Below are positions 10,960 to 20,699 of a stretch of 64,000 bases of DNA, one piece after another. Source of the DNA: Gnetum montanum (lineage: Eukaryota; Streptophyta; Gnetopsida; Gnetales; Gnetaceae); assembly GCA_015680685.1 (NCBI GenBank), contig MNCI01006837.1:1-64000 (forward strand), written 5' to 3'. Below the pieces are notes generated by a model, which did not search any database, was not told where the DNA came from, and saw nothing but the letters and a program-made list of their open reading frames with translations. The position numbers and the translations under genes are program-made. Position 1 is the stretch's first letter; each line of letters opens with the position of its first letter.

Positions 10960-11345
10960 ATACTAACTTAAATACTTGGATGTTATGAGTTGATGGAGCT
11001 TCTTCTAAGAAGGGATGTGAAGGAAGAATCATGCTCATACCTCTTGGTGAACCTCTAATTCTAAAAGCTCTTAATTTACTAAACTTATGATAAATAATAT
11101 GACATTAAACAACCTTAGCATTATGACTTATGCAAACTCAAAATCTATAGTGATTATTGACTTATAGTAAATCAAATTAATGAAATTTTTGAAGATAAAG
11201 ATTCTACTATGAAAGTATATAATGCTTATATCCTTGAAATCTTCAAGGAATTCGATCAAATATCCATTGAAAATGTTTCTAGAAAAGAAAATTATATTGT
11301 TGATGCATTAGTATAAAAGAAGACTATCTTAGATGTTCCATTTCA
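10960..11345 (+). pseudogene. Second, plant-type RNase H domain before RT (G)
   Basis: Block 1 is a TWML-VDGASSKKGCEGRIML strand near 10975-11040, the usual Y(F/V)DGAS start of the additional RNase H of Tat elements. A disordered stretch with TNN-like sequence follows. Block 2 is LIN-QINEIFE near 11160-11200, then DSTMKVYNAYILEIFKEFDQ, SIENVSRKENYIVDALV and a stop. The ordering I-P-R-E-N-x-x-A-D-A-L is the family signature of the last helix. In Tat elements I know, including H here, this domain follows the RT-RNase H pair; in G it lies before RT. Broken by at least one frameshift. Confidence 0.7.
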
Positions 11346-11589
11346 ATACAAAGCTTAGCATTATGAAATTATCATTAAAAAGGTTAAGTCTTATTTCATT
11401 TCAAATAATAACTTTTCTTTCTAAGTTTTGATGATGATGATCATATTTATTGATCTTTATTTTCTAAGGGTAAATTTAGTAAGCAATGTCTTAAAATTTG
11501 TCAAATTCATGAAGCAAATGTATCAAAAGATATCATAATTTTAAATGACATCTCTCTTGAAATAGTAACTAGTGAGGCTTTATTTGATG

Positions 11590-12680
11590 ACTTACATACT
11601 AGGACCAAAGAAATATTTAAATATACTAACTGGAAAATGCTAGTTGAAACAAAAACAATTGAAACTCAAAAGAAAGAATGATACTATTCTGTTAAAGTAG
11701 GATCTTGGTTACACGTAGATGAAAAGGAAAACTTGATTAATTTGTTGCATGAATTGAATTATATATTAGCCTGGACTAAAGAATATCTTAAAAGTTTTAA
11801 TCCTCTCATGATGGTACATACTATATCTCTTAAACATGAAACAAAATCATTTAGGTAAAAACTTAGATCCATTGACCCCGAAATCAAAATATTGATAAAG
11901 GCAAAAATTAATAAACTTTTAGAATCTAAAATTATTTACCCTATGAGACATTCTAGTTGGATATTAAATGTAGTGCTAGTTAGGAAAAAAATAGGTAAAT
12001 TATGATTATGCATTGATTTTCATAACTTTAATACCTCTTGTATTAAGGATAATTATCATCTTGCTTTTATGGAGGAACTTTTGCAAAGCATGAATAGTGC
12101 ATATAGATCATGAATAATGCATAAATGTACTCATTTTTAGATAAATATTTAGGCTATAATCAAATCATAATAAGAAAAAAAAGATCAATATAAAATGACC
12201 TTTACAACAAAATGGAGAACCTTCCAATTCATAGAAATTTCCTTTTTCCTTATAAATGTTGGTTCTACCTTTTAAAGGGCTATCAATAAAACCTTTCAAG
12301 ATTTGATAAAGAAATTTATTACTATATATTTAGATGATATAATGATCTTCTCTAAGTATTAGGGTACTTACCTTAAGGACTTTGGAAATATTTTCATAAG
12401 ATGTAGATGATTCAATATCACTATGAATGCTAAGAAATCTATCTTTGATGTTCAAAGTGGTAAATTTCTTAGTCTCATAGTAACTAAAGAAGGGATTATG
12501 ATTGATCTTAAACAAGTAAATACTATCTTAGAAATACCTTATCCTTTGTCTAAAATAGACCTAAGGACATACATCTTTAGAAAAATTAATTTTGTTAAAC
12601 CATTTATAACTACGTATGCTAAATTAGTTAGGTCATTAAATGACATGCTTAAGAAAGATAGCAGTATGCATTAGATGGAA
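11590..12680 (+). pseudogene. Reverse transcriptase relic (G)
   Basis: The N-terminal approach region reads NLLHELNYILAWTKEYLKSF, then MMVHTISLKHETKSF and IYPMRHSSWILNVVLVRKK. After CIDFHNFNTS and KDNYHLAFMEELLQS there are frameshifts. The catalytic box YLDDIMIFSK is intact at 12327-12356. The thumb blocks MNAKKSIFDVQSGKFL, EGIMIDLKQVNTI and KINFVKPFITTYAKLV end near 12680. The last part, 12423-12674, is still open. RT is unlike the Athila-like copies and fits Tat-group RT. Confidence 0.85.
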
Positions 12681-12689
12681 GAAAGGAAA

Positions 12690-13200
12690 AAATTTATTTT
12701 CTTGCTATCAAGGAAGTTGTGATAAATACCCATGTCTTAGCTTCTCCATGGTATAACAACTATATCCTGTTATATGCTTTCTCTAGTGATGCTACTATTG
12801 TTAATATTTTAACCAAATATATCATAGATCAAGGTGAGAGGCTTATATATTTCATGATTATACCTTTGCAAGATATAGAATTAAAATGTTCACCCATAGA
12901 AAAATAATTGTAAGCTATTATTAAAGATCTAAAGAAGTTCCAATAATATGTGTCAAACACTAACATTTTTATTATTTTTCATGATTTGATCACATTATAT
13001 TAGTTGAATTATAAGATCATAGCCAAAAATATGCTAAATGGTCTATGAATATACAATAATATGATATTTAATGGAAAGTAGTCAAATTAGTTAGAGGAAT
13101 CGACCTTAACAAACTGATAGCCAAGGCATCAACTTTAGAAAAACATGATGGACCTATGAATCAATAGTTAATACCTCTTTATATACTATCCATTGAAGAA
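12690..13200 (+). pseudogene. RT-linked RNase H relic (G)
   Basis: Directly after RT: INTHVLASPWYNNYILLYAF, then a degraded GERLIYFM block, LKCSPIEKQLQAI (one Gln now a stop) and KFQQYVSNTN. This is the standard gypsy RNase H following RT, so G carried two RNase H domains. The linker 13200-13400 reads poorly and contains W-YEDIKFYLTF, a block seen just before integrase in Tat elements. Confidence 0.7.
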
Positions 13201-13229
13201 GAAGAAGATGTTCCATTTGCTTCTAATTG

Positions 13230-13827
13230 AGTACATGATTAATGGTACGAAGATATTAAGTTTTATTTAACTTTTCATCATTGTCCTTTAGACCTTCCTA
13301 AATATAAATAAAGTTATTATTATCTAAATGTTATAAATTTTCCTTAATTAATGGTGAGTTATGTAAGAAAAGTTTCCAATGAATATATCTTAAACTTGAA
13401 GACCAAAATCAAGCTAATAACAATTTAATGCAACTACATGAAGAATGACATATATGATATCACTCGCTAATCCATAAAGTTATGAGAGTAGGTTACTATT
13501 GGTCTACTATGATTAATAATACTTACAACTTGGTTAAAACTTGTGTACAATGTTACATGTTTAAGGGTGGGATACAAAAAGTTCACCTCCTTTACGTCCT
13601 ATAATAGAAACTAGATGCTTCATACAATGGGATTTAGATTTCATAGGAATGATTAACCCATCTTCAATATCTCAACATAAGTTTATCTTGATGGCTACTT
13701 CTTATTATACAAATTGGTTAGAATCCATGGCTACTAAAACTACAATGTCGCACGAAGCTATTCTAGTTTTAGAAAATCATATAGTTTGTAGGTATGGATA
13801 CTTTTATGCTTTAGCAGTTGTTAATGG
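13230..13827 (+). pseudogene. Integrase relic, N-terminal half (G)
   Basis: HHCC zinc-finger region near 13440-13570 ends in VGYYWSTMINNTYN and CVQCYMFKGG. The core starts with INPSSISQHKFILMATSYYTNWLESM at 13650-13730 and reaches HIVCRYGYFYALAVVNG; the second catalytic Asp of the DNG motif reads Val. The frame runs on past 13828, but from there it is LTR sequence of element H, so the apparent 94-residue ORF 13649-13933 is a chimera. The missing C-terminal half is at 29811-30480. Confidence 0.85.
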
Positions 13828-14855
13828 TGTTGTAGCAAGTATCATTGTAATACAAGATCTAACACAACCTAACATGAAATTGATCCATGTAATCTTGTGG
13901 CCATCAAATGGTCCAAGAAAACTAATTTTTTAATTAATCTTTCTCAAATCAAAAGGGGACTTGCACATTGTTGGAAAAATCTAACAATTTGAATCTAACA
14001 TTTTTGCCAAATGTTACTAGGTATTAAGTAGAAAGAGAAATGTGCATTCATCGAATAGCTAAAAGAAATAAAAGGGAAAACATGTAGCAAACATGAAAAA
14101 TACATATAACCTAGAATAAAATGAAATAGGACATTGTGTAGCACAAAAAAGAATGTACATGGTTGGTGAAAAAAGAATTTGAAATAAAAAATTCTATAAA
14201 ATGAGATAGATCTATTTTATTAATATGTCAAATCTAGAAAGAAAAACACAGAAAATAGATCTAAATTATATATGGAAAAAACCGAAGACAAAAGCTATTG
14301 AAATAGGGAGATCCAAATTTCAAGGAAAATAAGAGAATGAAAACTTACTAAAGATGAAAACTTACCAGGGATTAGAGGTGTCTAATAATGAGTTGTATTA
14401 CATCATTTTTTCCTCAATGCATGCACTTGATGAAGATTTGACAACAATGTTTGTAGATTTAGAGGCTGACAAAGTAGAGATAGATTAGATTAGTGTGTTA
14501 ACCTGATTCCAAGGGATTCTCCTTATGTTAGGAAGATAGCATGAAGGGGATTTAATATGTCAACAAGAAAAAAGAAGAGAAATCAAAGGATCTAATATCT
14601 CTAGAAAGGGAAAGAGAAATTATTTTTCAGAGAGGTAGAGCCTTTGGAAAAGAAATTTCAAAATTGCCAATTGTAGAGAACACTAACTATGCTAGGTAGT
14701 AGAGAAAGAGAGTTGAATAATCAAGCAAAAATACTATGGAATTCCAATAATTAAAACGTAAACTAGATAGTAAAAAATGTCAACCCCTTTCTATTTAGGG
14801 GTATCCTCCTATTTATAGGATGAAAATGCCTCACATATCATGTAGAAATGATGCA
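13828..14855 (-). repeat. 3' LTR of element H
   Basis: Aligns with 28680-29702 over its full length; shared blocks include AATCAAAAGGGGACTT, GGAAAAATCTAAC, TTTTTGCCAAA, ATTAAGTAGAAAGA, AATAGCTAAAAG, GCATATAACCTA and ATCATGTAGAAATGATGCA. A TATA box lies on the minus strand (TCCTATAAATAGGA, 14807-14820), about 35 bases inside the LTR start. Plus-strand end TGTTGTAG, minus-strand start TGCATC. Confidence 0.85.
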
Positions 14856-15032
14856 TTTAGGCTCATTAAATCTTTAGAATTTTCTACAAAATTCTAGATA
14901 AAAAAATTAATGTGAAGATAAATTAATATAAACATTCATGTCAAATGTTAAATGTAGAATTGACACTAGATGTTGAAGAGTTGGTGTGCTACACAAGAAA
15001 AATTTGATAGTTGACATAAAAAGTGAGATTAA
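14856..15032. other. Non-coding end of element H next to its 3' LTR
   Basis: AT-rich DNA next to the 3' LTR where the PPT of H should be. I see no convincing polypurine run; the minus-strand text is AGCCTAAA against the LTR. No gene seen. Confidence 0.4.
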
Positions 15033-16185
15033 TGTTGGACATCAAAATCTATGGACCCTTTTATTTTGGTATGTCAAAATGTTAAGAAAAATGGAAGACA
15101 AGTTTGTTTGTGTGTATGTGTAGTTGTTGTGTTTGTAGGACAAGAGCTTTGAAGATCAAGGCTATGGACAAGGAAAAATGCATTTAAAAGATAAAGGAAG
15201 ATGAAGAAAGATGTCTCTAGGAAGTAGTAGATGTCTTGGCAAAATTAGAGTGAACTTAGACAAAGATGTCTTCAGAAATAGCAAAATGTCTTTCTCAAAC
15301 AAAGAAATCTTTCATGAGGCAAATACATCTTTATAGAATGTAGACCAAGTTTAGAAAGATGTATTCCAAAAGACAAAGAAATCTTCTAGGATTGAGACTT
15401 CAGAAAAACATGCTTTAGGAAACAAAGACATCTTCCAAGTATTGAAGGCAAATTCAAAGAGACATCTCAAGCATGAGAAAGACATCTCCCATAATCGTTA
15501 TTGATCGTTAAATAGTTGTTGCACAAATTCTAAGATGGATTTAGAAACATGACAACTATAAGAAGACTTGATGTGCATTGGAAAATGTGCAAGCCTTGTT
15601 GTATTCATTGTACAATCATTTATAATCATTAAATTCTCTATTGCTCCTCATTGTTTTATCATTTTGACATTGTAAAGTGTGTTGTACCTAACTATACAAG
15701 GATCAACAAACTAAGTTGCAATTCTCCCTGGAAATTTTTGTTCTTGTTGTCCTACGGGGTTGATGTACTTGAGCTTGTTGGGATCCTATGGGATTGAGTT
15801 GTTGGTGTCGCAGTACAATATTCTGATGTAGAGCTCAAGATTATAAAGGTTGTGGAAGCCATGAAACCACATTTCCAAGCCTTATGGGACCTTGCAGGGT
15901 TAAGTGATTGGTGCTATAGTACAACACTTCAGAGTAGGGCTTGAAGACTCTATAGGGTGTGGACCCTTCAACCACATTTTAAGAGCAACAAAGTCTGAAG
16001 ATGTGCTTGCAATCTACCCTCCAAGTGTAGAGTACCCAAGTTAAGGAACCACATAAATTCATGTGTGTGCTATTTTTCATAAAAGTTTGATTTGGGAAAC
16101 TTATTCATCCCCTCCCCTTCTAAGTTCAATGATTCAAAAAAGCTAGAAACGAATTCAATGCTTGAGCCAATGTATGATATCAAAA
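15033..16185 (+). repeat. Candidate LTR relic with a Met-type primer site (Copia-like)
   Basis: Begins TGTTGGACATC at 15033 and has a promoter-less, G/T-rich 3' half with paired blocks GAGTTGTTGG-TGTCGCAGTACAA and AGTGATTGG-TGCTATAGTACAA (about 15795-15925). The end is followed by TGATATCAAAAT at 16174-16185, which is the initiator-Met primer site TGGTATCAGAGC with G-to-A-type changes. A cluster of AGATGTCT and AGACATCT words lies at 15200-15490. No Copia coding sequence follows; minus-strand integrase of H starts at 16290. It could instead be 3' non-coding DNA of H. Confidence 0.35.
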
Positions 16186-16289
16186 TTAGAAGTTGTAGAG
16201 GATGAACAAAAAATGATGTTGTTGATGATATGAAATCTCACATTTGGAAAATTAAAGATAGAGATCCATAAACTACATTGTAGATGATG

Positions 16290-17050
16290 TAAAAACTAAA
16301 GAGCTCAATTGGTAAGATTACCTTAGAACCATAAGTTAGAAAGTATGACTATGACCAGTAACTATACAGAAAGTGGTACAATAGATTGAGAGGACATAGG
16401 ATAGATGTATATGCCAATTACGTTGGATTTTATTAACTATGGTATATAGTGAGTAGATGAAAATACTATTAGTGGACTAAGCTTGACCTTTAGACTAAGG
16501 GTTTTAGGGAGAAAGAAAGGATTGAGTGATATGGTAGATGGAATAAAAATCAACTAACTCCTCACATTTGAGCTTAGGTCCATTATTAGTTACACTTTGG
16601 AGAGATACACCAAAATAGGTTATGATGTGGTCAAGGATAAAGTGGGAAATAAAGTGAGACTTGGAGGAATATATAGAAAAAACCTTACATAGTTAGTGAA
16701 TTATTCCATAGTAGTTAGAAGAAATTGGTGTCCAACAAATTTAGGAGAGCTAATAGCACCAATGAGATCTAAATACCATTTTTGAAAGGACCATGTAATC
16801 TAAGACATGTTAAGCTCCTGTGAGAGAATGTAGATAAGAGAGCCATGCCTTTAGGAAGTATCATATGTCTTAACTAGGTGATATGAATTTTTGACTAATG
16901 TTAACCACCAATAGCACAAAGAAATGATCAACCTAAGTGTTTGCCACAAAATTCTAAGTAAACCTAATCAAGAATTATCTTAGAATCTATAAGACTAAGA
17001 CAATGTCGAAGAACACTTGTAGAAGAAACTAGACAAAGGATATTAATATT
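16290..17050 (-). pseudogene. Integrase relic (H)
   Basis: Read on the minus strand from about 17050 down. The core contains a VGHQFILTTMEYFTNYV-like strand near 16740-16690 after a degraded W-LDLIGAIS block, then IITYFGVSLQSVTNNGPKLK near 16630-16580, where the catalytic Asp of DNG reads Asn. The third block reads QASSTNSIF and continues QRNWHIHLSYVLSIYCTTF (16440-16360), the usual helix of Tat integrases. The zinc region around 17000 is too decayed to place. Many stops and shifts. Confidence 0.75.
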
Positions 17051-17149
17051 TAATAATTATAAATTTCAACTATGTTCATGCAAAGCATTCTTTTGAGAAG
17101 ATGTAAGATAACTAAGAGTTTTCTCAATAGTTAGATAATGAAGAAGATT

Positions 17150-17580
17150 AGTGTATTACTGATTATCATCAAGCATGTTAATAGCACTTATTAAGACATT
17201 AGGAGATTGCATGATAGACATCATGAAAACAAATTGAACAAGTTGATCACACATAGCAAAAGAGTCACTGTGAATGACAAAGTTTACTAATACATCAACT
17301 AGCATATTTTCTAAATGTGTGATATGGCTTAAAGTATGAGCAAAGAAGGAAAATTTTGGTTCCTTAGCCAATTGTAGATAAGAAACTAAGTGGGAAGACT
17401 TGCAATGATAGTTATCATTAATCTAGTTTATGATGAGCTAAGAGTTATCATAAATAAGAATATTTTTGAATTCATTTTGCAAAGCTAGTAAGAGACCTCG
17501 TATTAGAGCCTCATATTCAACTATGTTGTTTGAGCAAGAAAAATCAAGATTGTAAGCCCGATAGAGAACTTATTTTGTGT
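17150..17580 (-). pseudogene. Second, plant-type RNase H domain after RT (H)
   Basis: Minus strand: FSCSNNIVEYEALIRGLLLA near 17540-17480, then FKNILIYDNSQLIIN and INDNYHCKSSHLVSYLQLA, ending SHITHLENMLVDVLVNFVIH near 17290-17240. These are the NN-EYEAL, DSxLVINQ and RxENxxADALA blocks of the additional RNase H of Tat elements. It stands between the RT-linked RNase H and integrase, the usual Tat arrangement, and so contrasts with G. Confidence 0.85.
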
Positions 17581-17589
17581 GCTTGATCG

Positions 17590-18090
17590 AAGTGAAGGTT
17601 AGCATCCAAATCCTTAGCATCAATATGTAAGTTGTGAATAATGTCAATTGTTTTAAAGAAAGAGATGAGATTAGCTATCGCTTGATCTTTAATTGAGTGC
17701 TAAGATAGAAAACAAAGGTTAAACTCAATGAGAAAGGTATTCCAACAAGCTAAGAGATAGTTGTTAGAAGGGTTATCAACAATGACTTTAAGAATGTTAT
17801 TTTTGCAAATAATAAAGATCTTAGCATTGATAAGATAGTGTCTTCATGTTTTTAGGACAAAGATAAGACATAGACAAGACTTCTTGATATCAAAGTATCT
17901 AATCTCATAATGTAGGATAGGATGAGATATGTATTATATAGAAAGATCAACTCCATCTACTTGCCTTTAATAGAACATAGCAGATATGGAATGATTAGAT
18001 TTAGAAAGATAGAGGTAGTAATATTGATCAAATTATGGAGGATGAAGAACATGAAGAGTGATTAAGGTTTTTTAGATGGAGTTAAAGGCC
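17590..18090 (-). pseudogene. RT-linked RNase H relic (H)
   Basis: Follows RT on the minus strand. Readable pieces are a PIYYISxxL-like strand near 17900, EKSCLCLIFVLKT (near 17870-17830), YLINAKIFIICKNN and a QAIANLISFFKT tail near 17680. This is the gypsy RNase H in its normal place. Stops occur throughout. Confidence 0.7.
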
Positions 18091-19330
18091 TTTTGGCACT
18101 TCTCATCCTATATGAAAGAAGTGTATTCATGAAGTAAATGAGCTAAGGGATGAAGGTGATTAGTAAGACTGGAAAGAAAGTGATAAATTGATTGAAGAAG
18201 ATCATGTAGAATACACATATCTCGAATGTTTTTAGAAGATGCAAGATCTAGAATAGCCTTACCTTTGTAAGGGTCAACAACTATACGATCTTGAAAAGGA
18301 AGGTAACCCAACATCATATCAAGTTGGAAGTTAATCCAAGTCAAAAGTATGATCAATTGCTAAGGTAGACTTGATTATCAAATCATCAATGTAGTCATTC
18401 ATTATTTTAAACATTATGTCATGGAAGATGAAAGTCTAAGTTTGTTAGTAAGTAGCTCTAGTACTCTTGATTTCAAAGGGCATTTTAGTGTAGCAAAATG
18501 TTCCCCAATGAGTGGTATATTGCTAGCTCTCTAAATATATCTAGATTTGGTTATAATTAGAAAATCCATCCATAAAGGATAGAAGAGGATGGCTAGTTGT
18601 AGAGTCGATAATCTAATCAATGTTTGGTAAAGAAAAGTTATCCTTAAGAGTGATCTTCTTAAGGTATTGAAAGTTAATGCATATGTGAATGTTACCATTC
18701 TTTTTGGAAACAACAACCATGATAGAAATATAATTAGAACAGTCAATAGGATAGATAAATCCAACATTATAGAGTCTAGTAATCTCTTCTTTTAAGGTGA
18801 GAGCTATAGTAGGCTGAATACTTTTAAGTTTTTATTTGATAGGTTTGGAACCTTCTTCCAAGATGATGTAATGTTGAACCAACTTTGGGTACAAAGCAAA
18901 CATGTCATTCTATCCCCAACTAAAAGTAAATGAATTCTTTTGCAAGATTGATAGGATGGGCTCATGAAAGTCTTGGAAAGAAGAGTACTAAGTTAAAGAG
19001 TCTTTTATTCATCCTTAAGACTTAGTATTAGAATGTCGATTAATTAATATTTGGTTAGTAGAGGCTCCTTATCAAGGAAAGAGAGGTCTTACTAACGTAA
19101 AAGTTCATGTGTCAAATCAAGGAAAGAAAGATCTAAAATCCTACATACATGGCTTTTAGGATAACCAAAGATCATAGGTTGAAGTAGAGAATTTGAATAG
19201 GCAACCATGTTCACTTGGGCTAGAATAAAGTGGTGAAATTTGCCATATGAAAGAAAAGATATTAAAAGCTAAGTTCAGCAATGTCAAAAGTTGGTGGATG
19301 TCAAAATTTCTCAGGTGTGCATTGTTTCTA
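18091..19330 (-). pseudogene. Reverse transcriptase relic (H)
   Basis: Minus strand from about 19330 down. The approach region reads MVAYSNSLLQPMIFGYPKSH (19210-19150). Palm blocks follow: VGFIYPIDCSNYISIMVVV-like (18760-18710), NIHICINFQYLKK, DNFSLPNID, SFMDGFSNYNQI, KMPFEIKSTRATY and YIDDLIIKS (near 18400-18380), where the catalytic pair of Asp is intact. The thumb part, 18108-18356, reads LGYLPFQDRIVVDP and LLQSIYHFLSSL. The domain is Tat-type. A Tat element of this size would be about the length of Ogre-like elements. Confidence 0.85.
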
Positions 19331-20699
19331 AGTTATAAACATAATGGTAAAATAAAATTTAGGTACAAAAGCTTTCATTTGCATCAAGAACACTAGAGAA
19401 TCAATGCATGAGTGAAAGAGACAACAAAGAAAATGATAAAGAAGGCATGATGGCAAGTGGTAGTAATAATAGGCTGGGAACTAGGGGTGGGTCCAGTAGT
19501 AGTAGGGGATTTCCCTATTCCTATAGAATCCCTCCTAGTGCTCATACATAAGTTACCCAAACCCTTGTTAGGAATTTTTACAAAGTCTAATTATTCCTAT
19601 GATTTTTTACCATAATCACCATGTTTGAGTTTTGAATGTTTGAAAGAATTTGCTAGGTAAATGCATATCAAGGCTTAAAGTTGATGTCATGTAGTAGTTT
19701 ATAGTAATTTTAGACTTAGAATAAATCTTTGGATGTAATTTTTTGATGGGAATTGAGGAACCTATTACATAACTTGAGATTAAAGGTTTTTAGAGATTTT
19801 TAGATTTGCTGCTAGAAATTGTATACTTGTGTTAATTCTATAGTTTATTTGAATGATAAATAAGGAATGCATCAAAATCTAGATTTGGTAGCAGGTTTAT
19901 TTAGCTACAGTAAATGAAATCATGAATTTTATGTCAAGGATACATTGTATCAAATAATAGTGTATCTAGGGCAAAAAAATTGTAATTTTCTATTACTTTA
20001 GGCTAAATCTACTAGATGCATTAGATAGTATTAGCAAAAACACAATGAAATCAACATTTTCATGAGAAAATTTGCAACTACTTTTACAAATTTTAAGAAA
20101 ATGTGATTTTGGGCCTTTTTTTCTCATGAAGAACATGACACAAAAATAACATAACATGAGATTTTTACGTGAAGATGCTTTTGCCAAGTGCTTAATTATA
20201 GGAAAGGGATGAAATAACATTGCACATCAAAAAAAAAAATTTAATGTGAAACATCAAAGTTTACAAGATGTGTTTTGATGTGTTTGACATTTTTGCCAAA
20301 TGTCAAGCATAGGATGACATTTCATGTCAAAGAAGATTTACATAGAGCATCAAATCTATAGACATATTTGCCAACTACCTATGTCAATGTAACATCCTAC
20401 ATCAAGTTATATTTTGACATGGAACATTAAAGTTTAATTATTAAGTCTCCATATTGGATAAATAAAAATAGGAGTTATAACGTAGATGTATTTTCCAAAC
20501 TACTAAGTGCCAAAAGTGTAAAATGATGTCCTACATCAAAGTTGCATTAATGTAACTTGAGAGAGTTTGGGGCTAAGACTCAACATATCATGTAGAAAAC
20601 TTGAGAAAGTTTTAACGTAAAATTAATGTAACTCAAAGATGTTTTAATGTTAAGTTAAGGGCTTAACATAAAAATGTATTTTCAACACTAAAATAATTG
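19331..20699. other. Non-standard spacer between RT and the antisense region (H)
   Basis: No supported gene. 19331-19700 may hold the minus-strand N-terminal extension of the RT polyprotein, but I cannot fix it. From 20216 to 20690 short words TGACAT, ATGTCA, CATCAAAG and TCCTACATCAA recur in both orientations at irregular spacing, as in an old degenerate tandem repeat. A poly(A) run lies at 20230-20239. Confidence 0.5.

Larger units (their letters stand above)
10064..13827 (+). mobile_element. Element G, 5' part: old Tat-like Ty3/gypsy element
   Basis: Contains, on the + strand, a protease relic, a plant-type RNase H, RT, the RT-linked RNase H and the N-terminal half of integrase. Its gag and 5' LTR are lost to the left, where element A sits. 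At 13827 it breaks inside the integrase core, and the rest resumes near 29811 after element H. The integrase and RT resemble the Tat group rather than the Athila-like family of A, D, E and F. Because both A and H sit inside it, G is older than both. Confidence 0.8.

Noticed and set aside
15200-15490. CRISPR-like array of AGATGTCT/AGACATCT words
   Set aside because: Words are only 8 bases, spacing is irregular and orientation changes; this is a plant repeat region.
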